Positions 29,245-39,280 of a DNA stretch of 64,000 nucleotides are shown piece by piece. Location of the stretch: positions 992,001 to 1,056,000 of the forward strand of contig NZ_JAIQYZ010000001.1 in the NCBI RefSeq assembly GCF_020164495.1. The letters are read 5' to 3'. Origin of the DNA: Psychroflexus lacisalsi (GTDB taxonomy: Bacteria > Bacteroidota > Bacteroidia > Flavobacteriales > Flavobacteriaceae). Made by a program: the position numbers and the translations under genes. The first letter of the stretch is position 1. Every line of letters begins with the position of its first letter. The notes under the pieces are model-generated. The model was not told where the DNA came from and did no database searches. It saw only the letters and a list, made by a program, of their open reading frames with translations.

Positions 29245-29853
29245 TTAAAACTCGAAAGCTACATAAGCTTGAAAAGTTGAGTTTCTTGCTTCTATACCAG
29301 CAAATTGAGCAAAATCATTTTCAATGATATCTTGCAAGCCATAGTAATAACGAACTCCTACTACCAAAGGAGATAGGTTAACATTCGCACCTACAGCTAG
29401 ACCGTAATCGAAATCTTTAAAATTATCGGTACTGATATCATCTGAAAATTCACCAAAACTATTTTCTCCAGAAATGTTAGCGTTAAGCAAGTAAGAAGCA
29501 TAAGCTCCACCTTCTACGAACAGTAAGTCGCCAAATCCAAGGGAAGCCAAAATTGGTAATTCCAGGTATCCTAAACCTAATTCCAGTTCTCCACCATTAC
29601 CTTCAAGTTTAGCTCCTTTGCCAGAATAACCAAGTTCAACTTGTAAATAAAGCACTTCGCTTATCAAAGGACTTCTGGAGTAGACACCAAAGTTGAGTCC
29701 GGTTCGTAAATTCTCATCATCTACATTTTCTGTAAAAAAGTTGGATAAGTTAAGTCCACCTTTCACACCAAAGACACTTTCTTGTGCTTGTGCAGTGAAT
29801 GCCATTAATCCTAAGACTAAGGCATAAGTTAATTGTTTCAATCTTTTTTTCAT
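29245..29853 (-). CDS. porin family outer-membrane barrel protein
   Basis: A 202-residue protein with a signal peptide ending ...FTAQAQ, then VFGVKGGLNLSNF, which is the standard start of the Bacteroidetes outer membrane protein beta-barrel family. Alternating strands (GLNFGVYSRSPL, LYLQVELGYSGKGAKL, YGLAVGANVNLSPLVVGVRYYYG) run to a C-terminal phenylalanine (VAFEF). It is probably a small outer-membrane protein of unknown cargo. It sits after another barrel gene but has a separate terminator. Confidence 0.82.
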   Translation of the reverse strand: MKKRLKQLTYALVLGLMAFTAQAQESVFGVKGGLNLSNFFTENVDDENLRTGLNFGVYSRSPLISEVLYLQVELGYSGKGAKLEGNGGELELGLGYLELPILASLGFGDLLFVEGGAYASYLLNANISGENSFGEFSDDISTDNFKDFDYGLAVGANVNLSPLVVGVRYYYGLQDIIENDFAQFAGIEARNSTFQAYVAFEF

Positions 29854-29917
29854 CTTGAAATAGTTTAAGCCTTGTTAAATTGAAAAGGGAGTTGAAGTCA
29901 AAGACTTCTGTAATAAG

Positions 29918-30238
29918 TTATTTTTTTTGCGGTGCGTCATTTATGCGAGTACCATTTTCATCAAATTTTAAGATGTCTATGGCATCATCTGAATTGAAAT
30001 AGCAATTGAAGAAGCTATTATTTTGAAAGTTAACTTTCTGAATCTTAATGATGTTCTCTGAAGATTCCGCGTATAGTCGACCCAAGTCAGTGTTTTTATA
30101 ATCAAAATCTAGATGAGATATATTTTCTACTTCTACTTGTTCCACACCTTCTGGAGTATTCAAAAATAATTGAGAGGTGCCAGCACTTGTAAAGTTTGCA
30201 ACGTCTTCTATCAAATCAAAATTCTCTTTCATAATCAA
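29918..30238 (-). CDS. small hypothetical protein
   Basis: A 106-residue acidic, hydrophilic protein (or 104 if the second Met is used) without signal peptide, membrane helix or recognised motif. It contains many Asn, Asp and Phe residues and looks like a compact cytosolic domain (LFLNTPEGVEQVEVENISHL). It lies 64 bases upstream of the porin gene on the same strand. Probably real by length and composition, function unknown. Confidence 0.5.
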   Translation of the reverse strand: MIMKENFDLIEDVANFTSAGTSQLFLNTPEGVEQVEVENISHLDFDYKNTDLGRLYAESSENIIKIQKVNFQNNSFFNCYFNSDDAIDILKFDENGTRINDAPQKK

Positions 30239-30600
30239 TATTTACTTTACAACGGCAAATTTATAGACTATAGTGTCGAATTGGATTTCATTTAATTTTA
30301 ATTTGTGAAGAAAATTCTACTTTTCTTAAATATATCGTAATAGCAATAGTCTTTGAATCCCCGCTGTAAGTTCAAACTCACCTGGTTTGTCTTTAGATCG
30401 TGAACCATTATTGGACAGATGATTAGCATTTTCACCTTGCATTTTTTGATTTAAGTACAGACTTATTTTTAAATTAAAATGAATAAATTTCGTATTTTAA
30501 AAGAAAAAGAGAATCAAATTCTGTTTAAAGTTTCTGAAGTTAGGATAACAAAAAATTGGCAGTAAAGCCTTTTATATGTTTTAGTTTTGAAAAAAAAAGA
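30239..30600. other. intergenic stretch without recognised feature
   Basis: About 360 bases between divergent genes. It is AT-rich, except for a GC-richer island at about 30355-30410. A short open - strand stretch through that island has no start codon and no recognised homology. No hairpin, tRNA or strong promoter was found. Confidence 0.5.
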
Positions 30601-31680
30601 ATGTTTTTACTTTTTGCATATCTATTTCTAGCTCTATTCGTGTCTTTTTTATGTTCTATAATGGAGTCGGTTCTATTATCTACCAACCGTTCTTTTCTCA
30701 TCGTTAAAAAAGAAAACGGGCATTCATGGGCCAATTCTTTCATGACTTATAAGGAAGAAATCGATAAACCTTTATCAGCCATTCTTTCCTTAAACACAGT
30801 AGCTCACACCATAGGTGCCGCGGGAGTTGGTGCTCAGGCTGTGAAGGTGTTTGGAGAAGCTTATTTTGGAATTGTATCGGCAGTTCTTACACTTTTGATT
30901 TTAGTAGTTACCGAAATTATCCCTAAAACCTTAGGAGCAAGATATTGGAAACGCTTGAGCAAAATCTCATATGAGATTCTTCGAGTTATGATTTTTCTGA
31001 CTTATCCATTAGTCATGATGTCCTCTGTCATTACAAAGATGTTGTCGAGTAATAAAAATGAAAAATCTACTAGTAGGGAAGAAATTGCTGCGTTGGCAAG
31101 TATTGGTAATAAAGAGGGGCTGTTCACCGATAAAGAAAATAAAATCATACAGAATATCTTAAGACTTAAAAATATAATGGTCAAAGAAATTATGACTCCT
31201 AGAGTGGTTGTAATCACTGAAGATGAAGACACCACTTTGCAGGAATTTTTAAAAAACCAGAAATACACTAAGTTTTCCAGATTGCCAGTTTATTCAATTA
31301 GTGAGGATAATATAACCGGTTGCGTGTTCCGTCAGGAACTGTTGGAAAAGCTTGCAGAAGGTGAACACAAGCTTCAGCTTAAAGACCTAAAACGAGAAAT
31401 AAGTGCCGTTTCTGGCACAATGCCTCTTTTTACTTTATGGGAGAAACTTCTAGAAAACCGGGAGCATATCGCCATTATTATTGATGAATACGGAGGCATG
31501 GATGGGGTCGTAACTATGGAGGATATTATAGAAACGATTTTGGGGCTAGAAATCGTTGATGAAAAAGATAGCGTTACCGACATGCAGAAATATGCCAAGG
31601 AATTATGGAAGAATAAACTTGAAAAGAGAAACAGCTTTTTAAACAGAATCGATAAGAAACTTAAAAACAAAAAAGAGTAA
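30601..31680 (+). CDS. CNNM/HlyC-CorC family membrane protein
   Basis: An inner-membrane protein of 359 residues. An N-terminal DUF21 (CNNM) domain has about four hydrophobic segments, with the motif LNTVAHTIGAAGVG and later LVVTEIIPKTLGARY that are characteristic of Mg/Co efflux-type CNNM proteins. A CBS pair follows, starting at VKEIMTPRVVVI, with IAIIIDEYGGMDGVVTMEDI in the second CBS. The C-terminal CorC_HlyC domain is absent. The first frame start is a TTG at 30556; the ATG at 30601 is preferred because it begins directly at helix 1. Divalent-cation transport is inferred from the family. Confidence 0.88.
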   Translation: MFLLFAYLFLALFVSFLCSIMESVLLSTNRSFLIVKKENGHSWANSFMTYKEEIDKPLSAILSLNTVAHTIGAAGVGAQAVKVFGEAYFGIVSAVLTLLILVVTEIIPKTLGARYWKRLSKISYEILRVMIFLTYPLVMMSSVITKMLSSNKNEKSTSREEIAALASIGNKEGLFTDKENKIIQNILRLKNIMVKEIMTPRVVVITEDEDTTLQEFLKNQKYTKFSRLPVYSISEDNITGCVFRQELLEKLAEGEHKLQLKDLKREISAVSGTMPLFTLWEKLLENREHIAIIIDEYGGMDGVVTMEDIIETILGLEIVDEKDSVTDMQKYAKELWKNKLEKRNSFLNRIDKKLKNKKE

Positions 31681-31721
31681 AATCAATTTCTTTTTTAAAT
31701 CGTAGGAGCATGACAAAATCC

Positions 31722-33218
31722 TTATTTATAAGTCTTGATTGCCTCGGTCGCCTCAATGATATTATAGTCTTTCCAGTAATTAGTATCGTATTTTTCGACT
31801 TCATCAATTAGAATATATTTATCAAAACTTAGTGAGTTTAAAAGATCTGGTGAAATACTTTGATACTCAATACCAACATATTCTGCAGTTTCCATCAAAT
31901 TGTATTCTAATTCAAATGCCAATTTCAGTTGTTTTCGTTGGCTCCGATCAGGGTTGTTTTCTTTGAATGATAAGCTTCGGCTGATGTAAGCATAGCTTCC
32001 GTCGGTTTGTTTGATGTATCTAGGGTAATAAGTATTCTCGCTATTTCTGGTAAATATTAAAAAACCACTATCTACAAAACTATTTATTTTTATACCGAGT
32101 ACAAATTTCAGGTTGACATTCATAGCTTTTTCTCCTTCATCTAAATCGTAGTTGTAACTTACCATACCGAAATCTCTGGTGTTGATGTAGAGATTACCAA
32201 CATATTTCCCTTTCCATCTCCATGGATTTGGTGAAAACTTAATATGATAACAAGGCTCCCCGTAAACTCTAGTAACTCCCATAAGTTCGTAATTATAGTG
32301 CTTGGTTGAAGTGAGAAAATCTTTATTAAACCTTGTCGCTTTGTTTGTGTAATTTTCACTTCGCCAGCTGTTACTATGGTACACAGTATCTGGCAATTTG
32401 AGCTTATCTTTTTCTATATCTTCAATTAATTCATTGAGTGACACATCCTTATCTATGGGAATAATACCGGTTTTTACTTTAAAAGAATAAGGAGATTTCA
32501 AGCTTTTCATCAATCCGAAGAAAACCTGTTCCTGTATGTCTTCAGTATCAAATGTCGTCTCTCTATTGATTAAATTGAGTGCCTTTTGGTACTCATTGGC
32601 TAAAGTGTCTTCGAAAGCATAAATATTGAGTAAGCGTTCACGGTAGGATTTGGAAGACTTTGAAGTGATTTTATTTCCCAGGGCCTCCATGTTAGCGTTC
32701 ATCTCTTTACGTTCTGATCTGCTGAGGTAGGATGCTTTTTTAATATCAATTTCAAAAGTTTCAGCTTTGTAGTCGTCGTTCGATCTTAAAAACACCTGAA
32801 CTTTTGCATTGCTGAGCTGATGATTCTCCTTAGCATTGGCCTTGAACTTTTCAAGAATCTCTTCAGCTGTCAATTGTTTGTCAAACAACAAAACCTCGTC
32901 CAACTCATAGGTTGCAGGTTTTAAACTGATGATTTGGTTTTCTTCAAAATCTTTTAAAAGTATCTCAACTGATTCGAACCCCATAGATGAAATCAGGATT
33001 GGCGTTTCATCGGAGGTAGTTTTGCGTTGAAGTACAAAATAACCTTCAGCATTTGAAATGACACCATAATTGTCTCCTAGTTGAACAGTTACAAAAGGAA
33101 TTCCTTTTTGATTGCTGGCTTCAACCACACGACCTCGAAGGCTTTGCGCTGTAAACTGAAAACAAACCAAAAGGAGGAAGATGAGAGTAAAACTAGATTT
33201 CATAAGATTGATTTTCAA
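31722..33218 (-). CDS. carboxypeptidase-like regulatory domain protein, exported
   Basis: A 498-residue exported protein. After a signal peptide (to about residue 24), a carboxypeptidase-D regulatory-like domain of about 80 residues is seen (LRGRVVEASNQKGIPFVTVQ, then GYFVLQRK and ISSMGFESVEI), as at the N-terminus of SusC proteins. The rest has no TonB plug. It contains helical charged regions and a late strand-rich part around YEL/YVGNLYINTRDFGMVSYNYD, as in DUF5686-like proteins. It is divergent from the SusC operon, separated by 261 bases in which I see no defined element. Function is unknown. Confidence 0.75.
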   Translation of the reverse strand: MKINLMKSSFTLIFLLLVCFQFTAQSLRGRVVEASNQKGIPFVTVQLGDNYGVISNAEGYFVLQRKTTSDETPILISSMGFESVEILLKDFEENQIISLKPATYELDEVLLFDKQLTAEEILEKFKANAKENHQLSNAKVQVFLRSNDDYKAETFEIDIKKASYLSRSERKEMNANMEALGNKITSKSSKSYRERLLNIYAFEDTLANEYQKALNLINRETTFDTEDIQEQVFFGLMKSLKSPYSFKVKTGIIPIDKDVSLNELIEDIEKDKLKLPDTVYHSNSWRSENYTNKATRFNKDFLTSTKHYNYELMGVTRVYGEPCYHIKFSPNPWRWKGKYVGNLYINTRDFGMVSYNYDLDEGEKAMNVNLKFVLGIKINSFVDSGFLIFTRNSENTYYPRYIKQTDGSYAYISRSLSFKENNPDRSQRKQLKLAFELEYNLMETAEYVGIEYQSISPDLLNSLSFDKYILIDEVEKYDTNYWKDYNIIEATEAIKTYK

Positions 33219-33479
33219 TAAGACGCTTTGGTTGTGAGATTGTTACACAATTAAAATTAAGATGGAATAAGTTGATTTAAAATGTTTCTAAAATTTGTTG
33301 AAATCAAGGCTTAGTCTTTTATTTAACAATTGTACAATCAGGTTATTTGAGTTAAAAAGTATTTTTGAATTTGTCAAAAGTCTAATAAACTATTGTTCTT
33401 ATAATCAATAGTTTATAAAATCAGTTAAAAAACAATTAACTTTATACTCAAGTATATTTATCAAATTTTCACTTTTCAT

Positions 33480-36400
33480 ATGAATTGTTATCTCCGTTCA
33501 AAATCGTTCCTCAAGTATATTTTTATCTTGGTTTTTGCTTTGTGCACCTTTCAGCAGCAATCGTTTGCACAAACTAATAATTTAAATTCTGCCAACCAGC
33601 AGGACCTTATTCCAGATTCTTCATTTCCCCTTACCATCAGTGGTCAGGTCACAGATAAATTATCTGGTGAACCTTTACTTGGAGTTTCTATTATAGCCAT
33701 AGGCACAGTGAATGGGACAACTACAAATTATGATGGGGAGTTTGAAATCTATCTTGAGGAACCCACTCCCGGGCTTACTTTTTCCTATATAGGTTTTAAA
33801 ACAGAAGAAATCTTACTAAAAAACAGCGATTTTCTTGAGGTCCAGTTAACAAGTGACATCAATGCTTTGGATGCAGTAGTGGTTACCGCATTAAACATTA
33901 AAAAGTCTAAAGAACGTTTAGGTTACGCTACACAAAAAGTAGATGGTGAGTCTCTAGTTAAAACTCAGGAAGCCAACGTAATATCGAATTTAACTGGTAA
34001 AGTTGCTGGTTTGACAGTTTTTAATTCGACCGATTTTTTTGCAAATCCAGGATACAGCTTGAGAGGTGAACGCCCCTTAATCGTGGTCGATGGTGTACCC
34101 AATACGTCAACAAATCTTTATGAGCTTAATGGTAATGATATTGAATCCATAAATGTTCTAAAAGGCGCACCTGCTTCCGCACTTTACGGTTCCATTGGTA
34201 GAAACGGTGCCATTCTGATTACTACTAAAAGAGGAAGTACAGATGGTGGCTTGCAAGTAGAAGTGTCTTCCAATACCATGTTTCAAACTGATTTCTTAAG
34301 AGTTCCGGAAAATCAAAGTCAGTATGGGTCTGGACGTAATGGAGTTTATAGGTACACAGATGGGACGGGTTCAGGTCAGGAGGGAAGTGGATTTTCCTGG
34401 GGGCCGCGTTTAGACAGACCAGATCCTTCAACACCAAGTGGTTTTGTGGAGCGTGTTCAATATAACAGCCCCATAGATCCGGTAACCGGCGAGAGAGTCC
34501 CTTTGCCTTGGGTTTCCAGAGGTCAGAATAATCTGGATAATTTTTTTAGAACCGGAGTTATAAGCAATACAACTGTAGCTGTTACAGCGGGAAATGCTGA
34601 GAGAAACATTAGAGTTTCTGTTGGTAATCGCTATCAGCGTGGTATTGTTCCCAACACTGAATTGAACAACTCCAACTTTAGTGTCTCAGGTCGATTTAAA
34701 CATAAAAAACTTACCGTCGACGCGTCCTTAAATTACAACAAACAACAGTCTGATAATATCCCTGAAGTTGCTTTTAGTTCACAAAGTTTTATTTACAATT
34801 TAGCACTTTGGATGGGAGCCAATGTGGATGTCAACGATTTGAAAGATTACTGGGAGCCTGGACAGGTAGGATTTCAGCAAAGACATTACAGTACCAGTTT
34901 TTACAACAATCCTCATTTTTTGGCCAACGAGTTTAACAGAGGATACTACCGGGACGTGACTTACGGCCAGGTGTCTTTAACTTATGATCTTGCTAAAGAT
35001 TTAACCGTTAACATGAGAAATGGATTCAATTATTTTTCTCTCGATCGGACGACCAAACAGCCCATCAGTTTTGTGAGGGACTTCAATACAACCGATGGTA
35101 ATTTCTCACAATCTTATAATTCCGGTTTCGATTTTAATACTGATATTTTTATCAACTACAGCAAAGTAATTTCTGAAGATTTTAATATCCAGTCGACTGT
35201 TGGTGTGTCCAATCTTTATAGAAGTAGTACCGCTTCCAGTGTGAGCACCAACGGACTTAATGTGCCCAATTTTTATAATATTTCCAACTCAAGAAATGCG
35301 GTACAGGGCAGTAATTTTGAATCTGAATCCAGGATTAGTTCAGCCTACGCGACCTTAGATTTAAGTTTTTTCAATTCAATCTACCTTGGGTTCACCGGAA
35401 GAAACGATTGGGTGACCACCTTACCAAAAGAAAACAATTCATTCTTCTATCCGTCGGTATCTTTAAGTTACGTTCCGAGTAAAATGTTTGATTTACCTGA
35501 AGTCATCTCCAACTTAAGAGTAAGAGGAAGTTGGGCTGAAGTCTCCAATGGTGATTTTGGAGGAACCTATTCTCATATCGCCGCCTACAATAGCGGCCTT
35601 AATTGGCAGAACAATGCCTCACTTGTTTTTCCTGGTAATTTGATCAGTCCGGACTTAAGTCCGCAGACGTCTTCAGCTTTTGAAGGCGGCTTGGTGGTTG
35701 GTTTTTTCGAAAACCGATTGAGCTTTGATACCAACTTCATTTATGTAAGAAATTTCAATAACCTCACCAATGTTCCAATTTCAGTTGCTTCAGGATTTTC
35801 GTCTCAATTGATCAATGCTAACGAATTTGAAAAGAAAGGTTTTGAATTGGTCACCCGCGCGAGTCCAATTAAGAATAAAACCTTCGGCTGGGATGTGACT
35901 CTCAATTTGAGTCAATACAGAACCTACATCAGTGAAATTGATAATCAGGAAAATATCGGTCAGCTCAGAGAAGGAGACCGTGTGGATAAATTGTTCACCA
36001 CCGTGTGGCAGGAAACTCCAGATGGGCAGCCAATTATTGGAAATAACGGAATAAACATTAGAGATCCATTCAATAGGCACATTGGCTTTAGAGACCCGGA
36101 CTGGGTGTATGGTTTCCTTAATAACTTCAGATACAAAAATTTTAATCTTTTTGTAAGTATTGATGGAAGAATAGGAGGATTGGCAGAAAGTAAGACCTTG
36201 AGAAGCATGTGGTGGTCAGGTTCTCACCCAGGTTCAATCAATGAATACAGAACAGCTTCTGCGAGTGGTGTAAGCAATTATGTAGCCGATGGAGTTGTTG
36301 TGGTAGGAGGAGATGTCCAATACGATACCGAAGGAAACATCACCGGCGATACCAGGCAATATGCTCCAAACGAACAGGTCGTGAATTATGAAGATTACAT

Positions 36401-36662
36401 GACCACTTACCATTCAAGAGCTTACGGGAATCACTATTACGATATGTCCTTCCTAAAATTAAGGGAAGTGAGTTTGAGTTATAATTTTCCTTCAAAACTG
36501 CTTGAAAATACATTTATAGAAAGCGCAACAGTATCCCTTATAGGAAGAAATCTGGCCTTGTGGGCAGAAATTGATTACCTCGATCCAGATTCTGGCACAG
36601 ATCAGAACATGCAAACGCCATCCATGAGAAATTTCGGGATTCACCTCAATGCTAAATTTTAA
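33480..36662 (+). CDS. SusC/RagA TonB-dependent outer-membrane transporter
   Basis: An active outer-membrane importer of 1060 residues. Order: signal peptide (to about 30), carboxypeptidase-like domain (ISGQVTDKLSGEPLLGV, about 53-125), TonB-box region LDAVVVTALNIKKSKE, plug with GKVAGLTVFNS, YSLRGERPLIVVDGVP and the SusC signature IESINVLKGAPASALYG followed by NGAILITTKRG, then the long barrel ending in NAKF. It is followed by its SusD partner after 18 bases. No glycan-degrading enzyme is encoded nearby, so the cargo cannot be read; peptides are as likely as glycans. Confidence 0.95.
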   Translation: MNCYLRSKSFLKYIFILVFALCTFQQQSFAQTNNLNSANQQDLIPDSSFPLTISGQVTDKLSGEPLLGVSIIAIGTVNGTTTNYDGEFEIYLEEPTPGLTFSYIGFKTEEILLKNSDFLEVQLTSDINALDAVVVTALNIKKSKERLGYATQKVDGESLVKTQEANVISNLTGKVAGLTVFNSTDFFANPGYSLRGERPLIVVDGVPNTSTNLYELNGNDIESINVLKGAPASALYGSIGRNGAILITTKRGSTDGGLQVEVSSNTMFQTDFLRVPENQSQYGSGRNGVYRYTDGTGSGQEGSGFSWGPRLDRPDPSTPSGFVERVQYNSPIDPVTGERVPLPWVSRGQNNLDNFFRTGVISNTTVAVTAGNAERNIRVSVGNRYQRGIVPNTELNNSNFSVSGRFKHKKLTVDASLNYNKQQSDNIPEVAFSSQSFIYNLALWMGANVDVNDLKDYWEPGQVGFQQRHYSTSFYNNPHFLANEFNRGYYRDVTYGQVSLTYDLAKDLTVNMRNGFNYFSLDRTTKQPISFVRDFNTTDGNFSQSYNSGFDFNTDIFINYSKVISEDFNIQSTVGVSNLYRSSTASSVSTNGLNVPNFYNISNSRNAVQGSNFESESRISSAYATLDLSFFNSIYLGFTGRNDWVTTLPKENNSFFYPSVSLSYVPSKMFDLPEVISNLRVRGSWAEVSNGDFGGTYSHIAAYNSGLNWQNNASLVFPGNLISPDLSPQTSSAFEGGLVVGFFENRLSFDTNFIYVRNFNNLTNVPISVASGFSSQLINANEFEKKGFELVTRASPIKNKTFGWDVTLNLSQYRTYISEIDNQENIGQLREGDRVDKLFTTVWQETPDGQPIIGNNGINIRDPFNRHIGFRDPDWVYGFLNNFRYKNFNLFVSIDGRIGGLAESKTLRSMWWSGSHPGSINEYRTASASGVSNYVADGVVVVGGDVQYDTEGNITGDTRQYAPNEQVVNYEDYMTTYHSRAYGNHYYDMSFLKLREVSLSYNFPSKLLENTFIESATVSLIGRNLALWAEIDYLDPDSGTDQNMQTPSMRNFGIHLNAKF

Positions 36663-36680
36663 TTAGAAAAACGACAACAC

Positions 36681-38141
36681 ATGCAGTTCAAGACCTCATA
36701 TCTATTTTTAATTTTCGGTTTGCTTCTTTTAGTAAGTTGCCAGGATTATGACGAATTTCAGAACGATCCCAACAGGACAACCGAAGCTAATCCAGGCTTG
36801 TTGCTTACCAACATAGAGGTGAGCACCTTAAATTCCATAGATCTGAATGCTTCTATGGCCTCAAGGCATTTAGTTAATGTCAATTTGGTTGAAGATTCTC
36901 AGTACTATGGCTGGGACAGAGCAAGCTTTGGGTTTTACAACACTTTGAGACAAGTCAAGAAAATGGAAGAAGAAGCTGAAAACTTCAATAATCAAAATTT
37001 TACAGCGATCGCCAGATTTTTTGAAGCGTTTATCTATGAACAAATCACAAGACAATTTGGAGATATTCCACAAGCTGAGGCTATGCTAGCAGAGTCTGGT
37101 AACTTTCAACCTGTTTACGATCCGCAGGAACAGGTATATCTCAGGATTTTTGAATTGCTGGAAGAAGCCAATTCACTGCTGGAAGTTTCTGGTCCAGCTA
37201 TCAACGGCGATGTTATTTTTAATAATGATTTACTCCAGTGGAAAAAATTAATCAATAGTTTTCATTTAAGAGTCTTGATGAGTTTATCTGTAAGAGAGGA
37301 CGACCCCAATTTGAATCTACCTTCACGGTTCAATGTCATTTATTCCAATGCTGGTGTTTATCCAATTATGGAATCTGCAGACGATAATGCCTTCTATTCC
37401 TATTCAGAAGAAACAGGAAATGTTTATCCGTTTTGGAGAAACGCATCTATCACCACTTCTTACATTTTGGAAGAAACTTTTGTGGAAAGACTTAAAAGTT
37501 TTAGTGACCCACGACTATTTGAAATGGCTTCACCCGATAGTAACTCCAGTGACGACGATCCACTTTCATTTGAGAGTTATTCAGGACTTCTAGGAAGTGC
37601 TCCTCTTAACGCTAACGTGGCCAGACTTACTTCTGGAGAGGGTTCGTCGCTGAATAGTCGTTATGTCGAAGATGCTGAAGCCGAAGTTAATCTTTCTCTG
37701 GGTTTTGCAGAGCTTAATTTTATCTTGGCAGAAGCCGCTCATCGCAATTGGATTTCTGCAGATGCAGAAGGGTTTTATCAGGCAGGCATCAGAGCATCTA
37801 TGGCCTATTATGACATCGACGCCAATCTAGTTGAAAACTACTTAGCACAACCCATCATTACTTATCAGGCTTTAACAGGTTTGGAGCAAATTCTGACACA
37901 AAAGCATACAGCTATGTTTTTAAATTCAGGTTGGGAGCCCTTTTACGATAACAGAAGAACAGGCTTCCCAGAATTTAGTGTGGATGGCGGTGGAATTATC
38001 AATGAGGAAGGTGTACCTAAACGTTGGATGTATCCTTTTTCTGAAATCAATCAAAATGTAGACAACCTTCAGGAAGCGATACAGCGTCAATTTCCTCAGG
38101 GGGATAATGTAAATGCAGTAATGTGGTCAATTCAAAATTAA
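36681..38141 (+). CDS. SusD/RagB-type substrate-binding lipoprotein
   Basis: An outer-membrane lipoprotein of 486 residues that caps a SusC transporter. The lipobox LLLLVSC ends at Cys20 and is followed by acidic residues (QDYDEFQNDPN), a surface export signal in this phylum. Helical TPR-like segments follow, and the late portion ILTQKHTAMFLNSGWEPFYDNRRTG is typical of the SusD-like/SusD_RagB families (SusD-like_2 type). The SusC gene precedes it by 18 bases, and a third lipoprotein gene starts 5 bases after its stop. Confidence 0.93.
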   Translation: MQFKTSYLFLIFGLLLLVSCQDYDEFQNDPNRTTEANPGLLLTNIEVSTLNSIDLNASMASRHLVNVNLVEDSQYYGWDRASFGFYNTLRQVKKMEEEAENFNNQNFTAIARFFEAFIYEQITRQFGDIPQAEAMLAESGNFQPVYDPQEQVYLRIFELLEEANSLLEVSGPAINGDVIFNNDLLQWKKLINSFHLRVLMSLSVREDDPNLNLPSRFNVIYSNAGVYPIMESADDNAFYSYSEETGNVYPFWRNASITTSYILEETFVERLKSFSDPRLFEMASPDSNSSDDDPLSFESYSGLLGSAPLNANVARLTSGEGSSLNSRYVEDAEAEVNLSLGFAELNFILAEAAHRNWISADAEGFYQAGIRASMAYYDIDANLVENYLAQPIITYQALTGLEQILTQKHTAMFLNSGWEPFYDNRRTGFPEFSVDGGGIINEEGVPKRWMYPFSEINQNVDNLQEAIQRQFPQGDNVNAVMWSIQN

Positions 38142-38146
38142 AACTT

Positions 38147-39157
38147 ATGCGAGTCTTTCAAATAAAACCTATTCTTTTCATACTTCTGAGTTTGACCCTA
38201 CTCACCTCCTGTAGCGATGACGATTCGGTGGCCTTAGTTAGCTTTTCATCACCAGATCTAGAAGTGGTGACAGATACACTCCAGCCAGTCACTATCAATT
38301 TTGATATCTCACCGGCCTCTACTCAGGCTTCCAATATAAGAATCATTGCCCCTCAAAATACCTACGGAAACCTCTTTACCACTGAGCCACCGCTTAGTGG
38401 TGGAGAAATAAACATTCCCGTGACTACCGGAGCAACCTCTGCAAGTTTTGAAATGATTTTGATAGAAGAGGGAATTCGGTTTGATGATTTTGCTCAGGAG
38501 TTTGAAATTATCGCCGTCGGTCCCGGACTTGCGACCAATGAATTTGACGGAAGATACTTAAGCTTCAATTTGGTCAACGAGCGCGTGCAGGAAGACGATT
38601 TACCATTCATAGAAAATTTTGGAGTTTGCGGTCCTAATGGAAGCTTTGAACTTCCACCGGATGGATGGACGATCATTGACGTTGTTCAGAATTCTTTCGG
38701 TACAGGTGGTTTCTTTTGTTACACTGGACAAGGAGTCACTGGTGTGGGGACCAACCCGTTTACACCAGCAGGAGAAGCCACCTCTGGGGATGATTATTCC
38801 GAAGCCTGGCTTATTTCACCACCTATCAGTTTGGGTGGAGCAGAAGACCCTAATTTAAGTTTCAATTTCGACAGACGTTTCGATGCTCCGATCGATGAAA
38901 ATACTCTGGCTTACGGACTTCAGATTTCTACTGATTATGATGGAACCAATTTCGAAACGGCCAACTGGGAAGTTTTTCAGCCCGCTGTGGATGAGATGAT
39001 GGCCAATAATCCTGGCTCAGATGATATAGGCAACACAGGAGAATTAAGCCTTGCCCAATACGCGGGTGAAGACATTAGTATTGCCTTTATTTACAGAGCT
39101 GCAGATGCTTATTTCCTAGCGACGTCGATAAGAATTTCCGATGTTGTGGTGGAGTAG
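38147..39157 (+). CDS. SusCD-linked surface lipoprotein, choice-of-anchor-like domain
   Basis: A 336-residue lipoprotein (lipobox LTLLTSC followed by SDDDS). The first half is a strand-rich domain of immunoglobulin-like character. The second half begins LPFIENFGVCGPNGSFELPP and has GDDYSEAWLISPPISLGG and LSFNFDRRFDAP, as in the carbohydrate-binding-module-like choice-of-anchor J/DUF5017 proteins. A GTG at 38123 would overlap susD; the ATG at 38147 directly precedes the signal peptide and is chosen. As the third gene of the SusCD operon it is probably a surface glycan- or protein-binding partner. Confidence 0.78.
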   Translation: MRVFQIKPILFILLSLTLLTSCSDDDSVALVSFSSPDLEVVTDTLQPVTINFDISPASTQASNIRIIAPQNTYGNLFTTEPPLSGGEINIPVTTGATSASFEMILIEEGIRFDDFAQEFEIIAVGPGLATNEFDGRYLSFNLVNERVQEDDLPFIENFGVCGPNGSFELPPDGWTIIDVVQNSFGTGGFFCYTGQGVTGVGTNPFTPAGEATSGDDYSEAWLISPPISLGGAEDPNLSFNFDRRFDAPIDENTLAYGLQISTDYDGTNFETANWEVFQPAVDEMMANNPGSDDIGNTGELSLAQYAGEDISIAFIYRAADAYFLATSIRISDVVVE

Positions 39158-39280
39158 AAGGGAATGAGATACAAGACTTATAGAAAGAACTCTTAATGGT
39201 GATTTTATTGTTCTCGCGAACTTTGATTCTGGTTTTTAATTTTACAGTGGCGTCAAAGCCTAATTCGTTAAATTAGCACT

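Noticed and set aside
30340-30430. A - strand open stretch (RSKDKPGEFELTAGI) in the gap before the CNNM gene
   Set aside because: No start codon, about 30 codons, no recognised family; too little to call a fragment.
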